Positions 11,928-24,700 of a stretch of DNA of 64,000 bases are shown here, piece after piece. Each line of letters starts with the position of its first letter. Within the stretch, counting starts at the first letter, position 1. The translations under genes were made by a program, and so were the position numbers. The DNA comes from Combretum micranthum (taxonomy: Eukaryota > Streptophyta > Magnoliopsida > Myrtales > Combretaceae). The DNA lies in the NCBI GenBank assembly GCA_024138025.1, contig JAMXBD010001248.1:248001-312000 (forward strand). The letters run 5' to 3'. The notes under the pieces are model-generated. The model ran no database searches and was not told the origin of the DNA. It saw only the letters and a list, made by a program, of their open reading frames with translations.

Positions 11928-12123
11928 TGTTGGGATACAAGCGTGAGGTTTGAAAGGTCCGCATTGAGAAAATATGATTATGTAAAGGATTTAAATAGAA
12001 AAGACCTATTAACCTAATATTTTAAAATTTGGATTCTACAAGTTGTGAAACCCAATAATGTATTCCTTTTCATTATTCACTTATAGAATTTTTTCTTGTT
12101 AAAGGCTCCTCCTCTTTGTAACA
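11928..12123 (+). mobile_element. Short LTR (TRIM-like), 196 bases, followed by primer-binding site
   Basis: The segment starts TGTTGGGATA and ends TAACA, the TG...CA ends of an LTR. Two bases later comes TGGTATCAAAG (12126-12136), close to the usual plant primer-binding site for initiator tRNA-Met (TGGTATCAGAGC). The internal part shows no protein coding. A purine tract (AGGGGGAGCA, 12351-12360) lies only about 230 bases on, which suggests a TRIM-sized element, but I do not see the expected second LTR after it. Related sequence recurs at 16244 and 31004. Confidence 0.6.
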
Positions 12124-13590
12124 AGTGGTATCAAAGTTAATGATTTAATTAAACACTCTCATGGTTGGCCTCTCTTATTTTCAACAAATAGCTTATGTGA
12201 TAGTGAAATATGTGAAAACCCTAAGTTAAAAGTAGGTCTAGTAGAGTCAATTTGACAAACTCTTGATTAAGCCACAAAGTTTATGTAGAAAGTGGGTCTG
12301 AATGAAGTCAATTTAACAAGCTCTTGATGAGGCCGTGGGGTTTTAGTTTAAGGGGGAGCAAAAATTAAGTCAATTTTGGAGATCCACATGCTAGTTTTGC
12401 CATATATATCATCTCAAGTAATGTATTAAGACATCGATTAGTTAGATGGGTTTTTAATCAAATTTTAATTAAAAAATCACTATTGAGTTTTATAAAAATT
12501 TTAGCAAGGTAACATATGTCTTTTCATGATTTAGGTTTATTCAAAACATGTAAAGGACTTGTTCAATATATATATATATATATATATATAAATATTCATG
12601 AAATACTTTTTTATAAAACATGGCCTATTGATGCCCATCACATGAGTACAGCTTAACCAAAAAACGTTTTGGATCTAAAGATCCATCCCAAAATAATATA
12701 GTTAAATGAATACAAACATCCAACTATAAAAATAAAATTTTAACAAAGTCCTTTCATAAAGGGAAAAAAAAACTCAATATATCCTTACCCCTATAATACC
12801 ATCTAACTGGATCATCCCCATAGTCCTTCTCTAAAACCCAACGAGTCTTAATGCAAGCCCACATACAGATCATCAACCGTGTCTAAAATGTTAAAAGAAT
12901 GATTAGCGAAGCTCGGTACATGGTAAACAACTACATTCACACATGTCACACATTCTATTCTAATGCAACAAACTCAGGTTTAATATGATCAATCATAAGC
13001 TAGACCAAGTATTTCTAACATTTAAAAAATACCAATACGCATAAAAGCATTCATGACCCTACCAAACAAATGAAGAATGGAAGGGTCATTAATCATGCAC
13101 TGGGGGAATCAACAGGACTCTATAATTTGGCAAAAAGAAAAGAAAAAAATGTAGTCTCATCCAGTTTATCTCCTCATATCCAATCATCAATAAGTGCAAT
13201 ACATTGCTACATTTTATGAAAGACATTATACCCTGCATAGATCATTGCAACTTCATCTTAAATCTTAACCGATCTTCTAGTCTTGAAAATTCCTCTATGG
13301 ATTACCTACCAAGTCTTACCATGCATTTTCTATGGGGTCCTAGGTGTCTAAACTATTATATCCTCCGAAGTTGCGATCAAGCTCGCAACCTAGTCTAAAG
13401 ATTTTACTCTATGGAGTAAGCGGCCAGGCAACAACCGATACCCATTTTGGTCGAGTTTAAGTATTCATCTTGTTATTAATTATATCCTACCAAGCAACAA
13501 GCATTTAATGTGCACCTATTAATCATTTTGAAATCTTTTCCCTCTTTTTTTCCACGTTCAAAATTATTCGTTGTTCATAAGTTCAAATAC
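12124..13590. other. Remnant of TRIM-like element, then featureless intergenic DNA
   Basis: The first 240 bases are the putative internal region of the short LTR element. A (TA)n run lies at about 12569-12590. From 12600 to 13590 no gene, repeat pair or RNA was recognised. Confidence 0.4.
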
Positions 13591-13759
13591 ATATATTAGG
13601 ATAAAGTTTTAAGTAGCTCCAGTCAATTATCTTTGGTTTTCATTATTTGAATTATTTATGTTAGAATCCACATGGTTATAGATTCTAGTTTATTTTCAAC
13701 TCATTTGTGTACATCGAATCCAAGTCATGGATAAGCAATATTTCCTAGGTTTCGATGTT

Positions 13760-13999
13760 TATAGTTTATTGAGTCCCAACATTTGAAGAAGTAGGACAAT
13801 TTGGGTCTCCAAAGACACGTGTCAATAGGAGAAGAATCTTCTAAGTGTTGATTAAATATTCTCTCCTATTGACGCATGTTCTTAGGGATCCAAATTGACC
13901 CACTTATTCAAACTTTGGGACCCAAAACGAACTTTTCTAAACATTAGGATCCAAAATAAACTAACCCCCATTCATTAGGACCTTCTAATGAAATTCACC
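13760..13999. mobile_element. Decayed foldback MITE (GGGTAAATT family)
   Basis: Around a centre near 13848 the arms are complementary: left GACACGTGTCAATAGGAGA, right TCTCCTATTGACGCATGTT. The right end reads TTCTAATGAAATTCACCC, like the ends of the intact copies at 18255-18560 and 33059-33343. The left end is poorly preserved. It abuts the truncated left edge of the 5.5 kb repeat. Confidence 0.55.
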
Positions 14000-16243
14000 C
14001 ATATATGTTAATATAATATTATATATAATTATTTGTATTAATTTAATATTATAAATATAATTATATACGTTAAATGACCCAAACTTAGGCTCATTTAGCC
14101 AAACAGGCATAAGGATGAGCTCGAGCTCCGCTTGTTAAGCTCGTCTACAGGCTTAAGCTTGAGCCTACACATTCTAGGCTTGTTAAGAGTTTGGCTCGAC
14201 TCGAGCCCATTAAGGATTTAAAGGAGTCAAGTCCAAGCTGGCAAAAGTCCAATTCAAGCTCTGCTCATTTGCACCCTTAACACGAACTCATACATAGATC
14301 ATGTGGGGTAAGAATATAAACACAAGATGTGCACGGGCTTATGCATAGGCCGTGTGTGGCACATGCATACATCATGTTGGTCTAGATTTTTTGAGAAAAC
14401 TCTCATAGAATTAAATTTCAAAGGGAAAAAATGTTTTAGGAAAACTTAACGAGTTCCTAAAGGACTAAAAGCCAAGATTAAACCTTGTTTTGAAAAAAAT
14501 ATATTCATAGGCATTTCATGAGTGATATCTTTGCATAATAAAAGTAGAATTAAGTGAAAAAAGAGGGGAAAAATACATATCTAAGTCAAATTTAGTCACC
14601 ACATGAGCCTTAGTCACATAAACACATGATCCACTAATGCATTCCTTAAGTCTCTAAAATATTCATTTGATCACAAGAAATTAAGTTTTCCCAATCCAAC
14701 ATGTGGTAATCATCTAGATTCTCAATTTCCCTTAATTTACTAATTCCATTAGGAGATCAAAATCCACCTATCATGTCTTATATCCACATTAGTTACTTGT
14801 TAACATGAATCATCTAGAACAACCCATGTACAATTTATCTCGTTAAAGCATCCCCAAACCACCAATTATTCAATTATGTCCCAATCATCTATTTTTCAAT
14901 CATACAACTTTATGACAAATTTCAAACATCTATATGTATTATGAGTTACTGAATTACAAATTGTCAAATATAACTATCCCTACTTATCCAATTACTTATT
15001 TCCCAATTCTGTTAAGTCATGTCTTTATAATTCATTACCTACATGTTCATTTTCTATTTGAAAAATGAAATTTCCAGAATTTGAACACCATTTCCTTCCT
15101 TCACATGCAACACGCCATAGGCATCTACATATACAACATCAATTTCCTTAATTTTCAATTTCTAAACATCCACCGATAAAAAGATTTTCGATAACTCTTA
15201 TTCCCAAAATTCATGCTTACACTCTATTTACAAAAAACTTAAACACACCCACATCAATATGTATCAAATTCTAACACTATTAACTAGTTAGCAACTTACT
15301 TCACTTGATTTTGCATCACTTCTTTTTGTTTCAACTATAACTCCAAATGAAAGCTTCTAATTCTTTAAGAGCTTAAAATTTAATTACTCAAAACATATAC
15401 CCATGTTCTTGAGTCAATTTATACAATTAAAATGCCATTAGACCCTCAATAACACACTTTAAATCCATGGCTATACCTTATTACGAAATTAGTTTGGCTT
15501 GAAAGTTTTTTTCCTTTTCTAGTACCTCTTCGTTATCATCATAAACTAATGAAATATAAAGGAAAATCCAATTATTGTTAATTTAAAATTAATTTAGCTT
15601 AATTGGCACTAATAAAGCCATTGGGGTTTAGGGTTTTAAGCATACTTCGATTAAGCTTTTATGAAGAATTCTAGAAAAGAGAGGTAAAGAGACAATAAAA
15701 GGGAGAGAAAGCGAGGTAGCTACTACTAGTGTTTTTAGGACGGTAGGGTTATGTCTTTTTCTCCACATTGTGCCACATGACACAATTCTAGGCATTCAAT
15801 TTTTTACATATGCAAAACTTTAACTAGTTTTGACTACTCTAGCATTTCTAACTGATCTTATGACCTAATCATGATTTAAATAGTTCAACTAAGTCTAAAT
15901 TATTTATCTTAAATATGTCAGAATTTTTATTCATGTAAGTTTCTAGTTAAAGGGTAAAATTGTAATTTAGTAAAAACAAAGTCTTAAATTTCATTGTTTT
16001 TATTTTTCTTATGAAATTTTCATTAAAAAAACATTTTAAACTCTAATTTACTTAATTTTAAAATTTTGGATTTTTTTAAAATTTTCAAAAATACAGGTTC
16101 CTGATTTAAGGGAAAATTGGAATTTTTTGGAAAATTTGATTGTTTGAGCTCCTGTGTAATTTCAATTGGCTTAAATTGACTTCAAATGATTATGATTCCT
16201 ACAATTGGTATTGAGATCATTCCATCACGTTTGAGAAAGAGAT

Positions 16244-16455
16244 TGTTGGGACATGAGTGTAAGGTTAGAAAAGTCTCATATGGAAAAAAGATGGATCATG
16301 TGAAGGATTTATAAAAAGGAAGGTCGATTAACCTAATACCTTAAAATTTTGGATTACATATGGTGTCAAGTCCATCATTATATTCCCTTGCATGGTCCAT
16401 TTGGAATTTCTTCTAGTTGAACCTTTTTCTCTCCTTAATATTGTGTATCAATATA
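16244..16455 (+). mobile_element. TRIM-like LTR relative inside repeat copy 1
   Basis: Starts TGTTGGGACATGAG and follows the LTR at 11928-12123 through its length, including the GTGAAGGATTTATAAA and ATTAACCTAATAC blocks. The 3' end is approximate. The matching piece in copy 2 starts at 31004. Confidence 0.5.
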
Positions 16456-16634
16456 TCAAAATAGGATTATCATACTTGCTTTGTAAAAATTTAATTTATT
16501 TATATTTTTTAAATTTTAAACTCTTTCTCTTTAAGTTTATTAAATTTTATTACTTTGAAAAATAAGTTTGTAGTTCCTTTATCCATCATTTAATAAAAAA
16601 ATACCTTAATTTGGAAAATATCTACTTTATTTTA

Positions 16635-16875
16635 TGAGTTATGTGACAAAATGGCACATAAACTTTAGCAAAATATGCAATTATGTACCTGAATTTTAAA
16701 ATTAATTATTTAATATCTAAAATTCGAAATTGATCTATTTTAATACCTAAAGAATGTGACAGAGGTACTATTAGCATGCACAAGTCATTTCAAGTACTAA
16801 ATTGATCAATTTTAAAGTTCAGGTACAGAATTACATATTTTGTTAAAGTTCAGGTACTATTTGTGATATTAACCC
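16635..16875. mobile_element. MITE, GGGTTAATGTCACAAA family, copy in repeat 1
   Basis: The left end GAGTTATGTGACAAAATGG and right end TTTGTGATATTAACCC are inverted repeats of each other. Internal TACTAAATTGATCAATTTTA-type arms are also self-complementary. The counterpart at 31391-31690 has cleaner ends. Confidence 0.65.
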
Positions 16876-18254
16876 TATTCTTATAAGAAAAATACTTCCT
16901 AAAATGCTAAAACTTTTTTTTAAAGAACGGAAACAAATTTTCCATTTTTTTATTTATCATTTTTGTAAGATTAATTTAAATAGGAAAATCGGTTCGTGCA
17001 TAAAAGGTGGATTGATCATGACTTCAAAAGCCTACTTTTTGGTTTCTTAAATTATTTCCTAATTAAATTTTAAAAGAAGAAAAAAAAAGGAAAAAGAAAA
17101 AAAATTAAACCAATGTTAATGTTATTTCAAAAATAATAAAGGTCAACATATTAACCTTGCCTAATTTTTATTATGTAACATATATAAAATAGTCAATGAA
17201 AAATTATAAAGTGAAAGAAGAAAAAAAGTTCATGATGTGCAATATAACATACAACATTACATTACATACTAGTTCAATAAAATAAATAATATAAAAAGCT
17301 AAATAAAGATACAAACAAATTGGAAAAATACAACTATAATTAATATCATTAGACAAGAAATAAATATTACATTGAAGTGGAATTTTAACACCGTCATTGT
17401 ATTGATGATTCATTGATGACTAGCTATAATTAAATCTAGAGATTCATGGAACATGAAGGTGGTATATAAAGTACATATTTATTTGACCTCTTTTGCATCC
17501 TTATTTTATATGAAAATGCTATGTTGCTCTCATGTTTTTTAAACGGTTTAAAATCCATAACCCATAAGTAGTTCCTTATTTTATGCAAGAAGTTTTGAAA
17601 ATTCAAAGTATGCAGTTTTTTTTAATTTATTGGACCATATCATATATTGTCAATTGTCACTTTAATATTCATCCAACAAATTATTAGAATCTTTCCCTAA
17701 AAAGAAAAAAGAAAACACACATACATAGAGACACGCCTAAACTTTTTTATTACATACATATTTTTTGAAATAACCTAAATTAGTAATTTTAAATGAAAGA
17801 GCATTTAAGTAATATCGATTTTTAAGAGATGGATACTTTTATCCGACCAACATATCTTTTAAAGATAAGTTAGTTGGCAGGGAACGTTTAAAAAGACATA
17901 AGAGTTGTTAATGACCATTTTCCCTCTCCCTTCTTATATATGTATAGGAAATTGGCAAAGTCTCTCTCTCCCTCAACATTCTTCAACTGATCTTGAAGAA
18001 ACTCAACAAGATTCTACGGCAAGTTATAGTACCATGTGAGTTGTTTCACTGTTTTGGACAATCAAGATGAAGGAATGAGAACATATGACAATTATAATGT
18101 GGATAACCCAATCATATAGTGGTAATGCTGAACTGTGTTTGAATCCTGAAAAAAATTTCAAGGAAAAGGGGGTTATTACAGAATAGATGTTTGGGAACTT
18201 TTGAGGATACGAAAGAAAGACAAAAGGTAATGTAATTCTTGTGTATTTTATATT

Positions 18255-18560
18255 GGGTAAAGTTTACCGGAAGATTCCAAAGTTTATGGATAAATTCATT
18301 TGAGGTTTCAACGTTTTGAGTAATTTATAAAAGGACCCAACATTTGGAGAAGTGGATCAATTAAGGTTTTTATTAACATGTATCACAAAGTAATAGGTCT
18401 TTTGAGTTTTTATTAAATATTTCTCTTGTTGACACATGTCAAGAAGACTTTAATTGACCCGCTTCTCTAAACATTAGGACCTTCTTTGAACCACTTGAAA
18501 CATTAAAACATCAAATGAACTCATCCTCAAACGTTAGAACCTTTCGGGTGAAATTTACCC
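18255..18560. mobile_element. Foldback MITE, GGGTAAATT family, with 10-bp target duplication
   Basis: The ends are GGGTAAAGTTTACC and AAATTTACCC, and complementary arms extend across nearly all 306 bases. Both flanks read ATTTTATATT, a 10-base target-site duplication. Duplications of 9-11 bases are the mark of Mutator-type transposition, so this is best called a Mutator-like MITE. The same element with the same flanks sits in repeat copy 2. Confidence 0.75.
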
Positions 18561-19579
18561 ATTTTATATTTGATCATGAGTGCTAAATGTAATATAGAAA
18601 AGTAGTGCACATTTGGTATGGTCTTAGGTTTAAAAATATGCATAAGGAAGTGTTTAAAATGATATCAGGCTTGGAAACACAAAAATTGGTAGAAATAATG
18701 CTTTTCTAGAAGTATACGACTAATGCATAGCCCTGTGTTCTTTGCCGTGTACCTCTTTGTGGTCAAAATGGCATTTTCCAAAAGGATACGACTACACGAT
18801 CACATGTATCCAGTCGTGTTTCTCTTTATGCTTTCAACGAGAAAGGAACACGAAAAGAACATGATAAATACATGACCCCATGTTCTTAGTCATATACTTC
18901 TCAATGATTTAAAAAAAATACCTGAAAAATAACATAAGGAGAACACATGGTCATGTGTCCCCTATGTGCTCCCCACATTCTTCCTATGTACCTCCCTGTC
19001 AACATAATAGGAATCAAGTTCTATAGATCATGTCTGCCATCACGCCCATGATATAGGTCATGATGAAGATCACATCTCCCATGTTGCCCATGATGAAGGT
19101 TGTAAGAACATTGACGTAAGAAAAATTGCAAGTGAATGGAGATTACGGTCCACGTCATGCTCGTGAATTGCTTGAAGAAAGAAGAGGAATTTAAGGCCAA
19201 GGAGATCACGACCATGATCTATAACGTGGTTGCGTGCTCCATTTTTGAAGTTTAATTTTACCTTCCTATTTTATTTGTTTGAATTTTTATGTTCCATATT
19301 TGCCTTTACCCAACTTGTAGGAGTATGTAAGGATACATAGGGTTATGTTATTGGTAGCTTGAATCTTTCTTTGTCATTGATTGAGATCAATTGCCTTATT
19401 GGCTTTCTTAGGATTATTTCTAAATGCTATTTAGTAATATTAAGTTTTTCCTCAACATTATTCTTTGTTTTTTTTATCACGTGTCATATCGATTGAGTGA
19501 AACCACTAGTTCGATTCTTTTTTTGATGTGTCATATCTAAAGATAGACTGTTCACATCCTTTAATTTATTGTTTCATAT

Positions 19580-21480
19580 TCCACTCTTTCCATTTCATCA
19601 CTAATAAATGATATCATCTTTGACCTGCAATCTACTTTAACTTTCACAGTTGACATCCATGTCATACCCACGATAATATCATATTTCTGCATATCCACTA
19701 CTATTAAATCAGCAATGGTCTTTTGATCATTAATCCATAATGGACACTTCCTTATAATCTCACGAGTGATAGCCATTCCACTCGCGGGGTGTTGAAATAC
19801 CCAATCCTTTCTTCATGATATCAGGACAATAACCAACCCATTTTGATAAGCTACAGATGATAAAAGAATGCGTAGCACTTGTATAAAAAAGTGAATACAC
19901 AAATGTATCTTTTACTTGAATCGTTTCTATTTAACATACAATTTCTAATTACTATTCGTTTCAAGATAGCCACACTAATAAAGCACAGAATACAAAAACA
20001 ACACACATAAAACAACATCCAAAGGCATATCTTCAATCAGACCGATGTCATCCCCGTCGTCATCGTCAAAAACATCCTCTATCCCCTCAATTATAGGAAT
20101 CCCATGCATGGCATACATTCTTCCAGATCATACAGATTTAGTTCCTTGATTATTTCCTCCTTTCTTATCTTTAATCCCATTGGATTCCTTTGTTTGTTTG
20201 TTTTCCTCACTCTTAAGTCTTCGGGGACAATTAGTTGACACATGCCCCAGTTTTTGACAGATAAAGCATGTAGCTCCAACTTTCTTAGGACAGCTCCCGA
20301 TCATATGCCCGGTTTCTCCACAATAGAAACAACGATTCTTTAACTAAGAACATTCTCTAGGATAGTGGGGTCCCTTACATTTCCAACAGATAAGATTTCC
20401 TATCTTCATAACACTTCATTTTGCTATCCCATAAGATTTAGAAAACTTAGTTCTTCTGGAAGAGGATCCCATTTTAAAATCATCATAAGTTCTTTTCCCT
20501 AAAGCTTGACCTCGTTTGTTGTATCTTTCCATTTCACACTTTTGTGCTCTCTCAATCACCCAAGCTTTTTCCATCATCATAGAAAAATCTTCAAGTTTAA
20601 ACTCTGCTAGTCTCCTTTGATAGTACGGTTCTAATCCCGCATGAATACTTGCCTCTTCAAGTCATCATTATCCCTGGAGGGGCAAACTGGAGTAATCTAT
20701 TGAACTCGTTTTTATAGTCATCAACACTTTGATTTCCTTAAGTTAAATTCATCAAGTCCGTACTATATTTAGCTGTTACACTACTCGGGAAGTATTCTTT
20801 CAAGAATTCGCTTCTAAAAATTTCCCATTCCATAAGTCTCGGTAAAGATCGCTCCTTAGAATCCTACCATAATCGAGCTCTTAGCTTCAACAAGTAAGTC
20901 CCATAGGATACCTTCAAGGTTTCAGACACTTGACACACATTAAACGATCTTTCCACCCGGGACAACCAATCTTCAACCTCATCGGGTTTTCTCAATGTAC
21001 CCGTTACATTTAATAAACTCAGGTAATAAATTCCTTTATGGTGGATGTACTTGAGGAGAAGGAGCTGGCATATAATGTATAATTAGAGATGGTGCTCGAC
21101 TCTTGCTAGCAGATTCAATTGATTGCTATACTTCCTGACGTAAAGCAACATACGATGGAATAGGAAGAGTAGGAGTTCGGGATCTTTGTGGTGCTACAGG
21201 AGGTATAGCTGGTGCCTCTACTGGAGCAACTTGGAGTGCTACTCTAATATGTCCTCCCTGCAAAGCCTGAAGAATCAAAGCGTTTTGTTGTTGTATAGCT
21301 CTTAAAATATCTTTCAATTCTCCTGGAGGCGGTGGAGGCACATTCTGTGGCTCTAGCTATCCTTGTTTCGTAGGTCCAAAACCTTAAGACTGAGCTTCCG
21401 GTGCCATAAGTTGTGCATCCTGGTTTCTACATCCTCGTCTGCTAAAGTCAATGTCAAATCAATCAACTTTAGCATCACAC
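19580..21480 (-). pseudogene. Ty3/gypsy-like gag-protease remnant, broken
   Basis: On the minus strand, two CCHC zinc knuckles lie at about 20340-20220 (CFYCGETGHMIGSC and CFICQKLGHVSTNC). They are preceded by gag matrix/capsid-like sequence (about 21050-20650, including a WEIFRSEFLKEYFP stretch) and a proline-rich N-terminal part (21341-21126). Downstream, 19776-19561 resembles the retroviral-type aspartic protease region (DIIVGMTWMS, then KVDCRSKMISF). Several in-frame stops interrupt gag, so it cannot give a full polyprotein. No reverse transcriptase or integrase follows: the element is cut at 19579, where the 5.5 kb repeat begins. Order and strand agree with the primer-binding site at 21771-21785. 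Confidence 0.8.
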
Positions 21481-21660
21481 ATGAAAATTCTTATTAACTT
21501 GATAACATTTAAACAAAACCAATATCCAAGGCATGACAGAAAACCAAACACAAACAAACTTAAACAACACTTTAATTTACAACCACTTATATATAGGTCA
21601 ACTACCTAAAACCAAACCTATTTCTCTTTATAACTTAGATGTTACTCCATCTAAGCCAAA

Positions 21661-21752
21661 ACATTTTCATAGGAATCATACATACGTATATATACATTTA
21701 ATTTCTAACATTTTCGTAGGAATCATACATACGTATATATACATTTAATTTC
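21661..21752. repeat. 47-base tandem duplication in the gypsy leader
   Basis: A 47-base unit starting at 21661 is repeated from 21708 with one difference. Both copies carry AGGAATCATACATACGTATA. It lies between gag and the primer-binding site. Confidence 0.8.
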
Positions 21753-21770
21753 TTTCTTTCTCTTGCAACC

Positions 21771-21785
21771 AGGCTCTGGTACCAA
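21771..21785 (-). other. Primer-binding site of the gypsy-like element
   Basis: The minus strand reads TTGGTACCAGAGCCT, which resembles the plant initiator-tRNA-Met complement TGGTATCAGAGC with one mismatch. It lies four bases inside the LTR end at 21790 (plus-strand TGTCACACCCC). This fixes the element's direction as leftward. Confidence 0.7.
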
Positions 21786-21789
21786 CTTT

Positions 21790-24700
21790 TGTCACACCCC
21801 TACAAGTACCTAGTCATAATAGCAAGCCATGTAACTAATTGATGGCTCTAGAAAATTACATAAACACTATATAACCAATGTTCCCCCTTTGGAGTGGACA
21901 AGGAAAATATAATCGATAGTTGTTTTGAGTGAGAAAGAGATCGTGTATGTATATATATACACTAATCATAACCAAACATAAACATATAAATCTAAGATAT
22001 TACAAAATGTTACAACCATAGTCTTCAGGGGCTTCATCAGAAACCTAATACATAACAAGCTCACAAGGAAAAACAAAACTTAATCTATGTTATTACATAA
22101 CCAAAACTAAGTCTCTATTACACAACATGGTTTTCTTCTCAATCAAAACACATAGTCCATTCTAGTCTAACTACCACAACTGAACTTGATCTTAATCTTC
22201 TTGCTTAAAGCCCTATAAATCAACAGTCTAAGAGAGCGTGAGCATATAAAGCTCAGTGAATAACAAAATCTTAACACTATCATTAAGAACAAACAAGTTT
22301 AGTTAGCAACCATATGCAATGCATGTATCAACCATATGCAGCAAGCGTGGTTTGGATAACTATAATTCAAACCTATGGGATTTTACGCCCTCCTTATAGG
22401 TTGAAGGATATATTTATTAATTCATGCCCATGAGAAACTCAAAACCAAAGTAGAAGGACTTTCTCTTCACCTAACCCGCCTGGGTAAATAACCTCTACTA
22501 GAGCCCCACACGACACGAGTAGTCTTTTAGAGAATAATTTTCTTTTGCTTTTAAATAAAAACTTCCACTTTTCTTAAACTTGAGAATCTCACTAAGTATT
22601 AACGTTCTAAAGCTAACTCCGACACAGACAACCTCCTCCGAAGCCTGCTTAGTTTCTATGAAGCTGACAACTCTATGGTGACCTACAAGCAGACTCACTG
22701 GTCCCCAACAAGCATGACCACAGAATCGAAATTTTAACACGTGACATGAATCCTATGCTAATGCAATATGATGTTATGAAATGCATGTCATATTAATTTT
22801 AGAAGTCTGTTAAACTTAATTCCATATTATCAAGTGGCCATATCTATTCCAGACACTAAATGAACAACTATAGTTTAATGTCAAATGAGTAGTTGTCACT
22901 TCGTTTATTAAGAATTACAACTCAAATATACAACATATAACATGCAAAATTTCCCATCCACATGCAATTGATTCCCTATAGTTACAATTAAACTATATTC
23001 CACTATTTACAATCACAATCAAAGTGATAAGATTCAAGTTACTCACCCGTTCATGCTCTTTAATTGTCATAATAGTCCAGTGGAAAGTTCAAATCATGAT
23101 CTAGGGTTCCTACAAGATAAAAAAGCTTGTATTACGATCTACTTAACAAAAACAAGAAGGATTAAACAAGATTGTAATGTTAAAGGAGACAAATAGACAC
23201 TTTAAGGTTGCCACGTCCCATGTCAAGGGTCGTATAGTACAAGCAACACACAAGCTTCACCATGCCCTATGTTGACGACCATTTGATGACTAGTGCTACC
23301 ACGCCCCATGGAGCTAGGTGTATTAACCTAGGCGCGGCCACATAATAGACCACAGCCTTTGCCACTATCACAATCCAAAGGATACCCCAAATGCGACAGT
23401 CCACCACACTCAATATTAAAGTTTAAGTATGATAACCTTAGTAATCTCGTAAGCTTCGATATCGGGTGTACGACGTACATTCACAATCATAGAGAATTAA
23501 CTTTGAAACGAATTGTTTAAGAAGACATTCATATAACAGTTAAGAATGGAAATCATTACACAATATCTGAAATATGAAAATATATACAAAGGTCTTACAA
23601 ATATCAGAGAGGCATTCCTCCGCTAAAAGATATAGTCCATCAAGTTCTATTGAAGCCTGATCAAAATAATTACATAAAGGTTTACTTAGAAGTCTAAGTT
23701 TACTTTTAGTCTTTGACTTCTTCCAAAAACTCCTTAAGCCAAAAGTTAATATCTAAGAGAAATATCCCCAGGGCTTCAACCATGAATGGGGCAACTGCAA
23801 AAGGTATCTATAAGGGGTAAACTTCTTGCTTAGTGAGAATTAAATTCACAAGTAAAGTACTCAACAATCAATAATCAAATAAGTTATTTAATCAAACATA
23901 TGAGATGCAATCAATCACGTGAGCAAACAATACATATGATTTTTCAAGGATCATATGTTTGAATAGATTTACCCCTCTATTCGATCATTAAGTGTTCGGG
24001 GCAACAAAGCCATAGTTTGTAAATGAAGTTTTTTGTAGTTTAATGTTGATTCCTACTAATCGCTAAAATGTAGTTGATTCAGGTGCCCACTCACCATTTA
24101 GTTACAGGCAATTAAAGCCATAGAATATAATTTTAAGTCCTCGACTTCATTACCGTGCCCTTGTCTCATCAAGAGTACAGTAATGAATGCAATGTGACTC
24201 ACTACGTGTCATGCATGAATCATTTTATTTAAGTAATCATTGCATAATATTAGTCGTTTTATAAGCGATTACACAATTTGCAGACAATCATTCCTATACC
24301 ACATCATACAATATTTAGTTAATAATTCTCGCCTCAATATACTTATCACAATTTTAATCATATATGTAAAGCACATGCACTATCATGTTTTATCTTTTCC
24401 TAAAGTCTAGTACCACTAATCTACAAGCAAATACATAAGTATAATTACGATAATTTAAACTCATTCGGTCATAGTAGCAGAAGCTCCTTAGTCAAAATAG
24501 TCCTCTGGGTAACGTAGCTCGGACTCTACGTCACTTATACAAAAAAAAATGTCCAAAATAAATATTTTCGGAAGATCTATTTAAACTTGTAACTCTATTC
24601 TACTGAGTTCGTCAAAATTGCATAGAAAGAAATTCCAATTTAAAATGGCCATAACTTGCTCACTTTAAATCAAAATTTCACATATTACATATCGATTTCT

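Larger units (their letters stand above)
14035..19579 (+). repeat. Large direct repeat, copy 1 (5.5 kb)
   Basis: This segment matches 28747-34398 along almost its whole length, in the same order and orientation, with scattered substitutions and indels. For example, about 100 bases at 29870-29970 are absent here. No protein domain is visible. A pair of open frames at 17204-17413 and 31971-32222 (minus) is shared only because the DNA is shared. The segment contains a MITE at 16635-16875, a foldback MITE at 18255-18560 and a short LTR-like piece from 16244. A TATA-like TTATATATGTA (about 17934) followed by a CT-rich leader suggests a promoter. The left edge falls inside a MITE that is complete in copy 2. 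The right edge joins gypsy protease sequence. Confidence 0.8.

Noticed and set aside
19021..19215. His/Asp-repeat peptide frame (LHHGQHGRCDLHHD)
   Set aside because: It arises from short tandem ATGATGAAGATCAC repeats in the 5.5 kb element. The counterpart in copy 2 (33830-33920) does not keep the frame.
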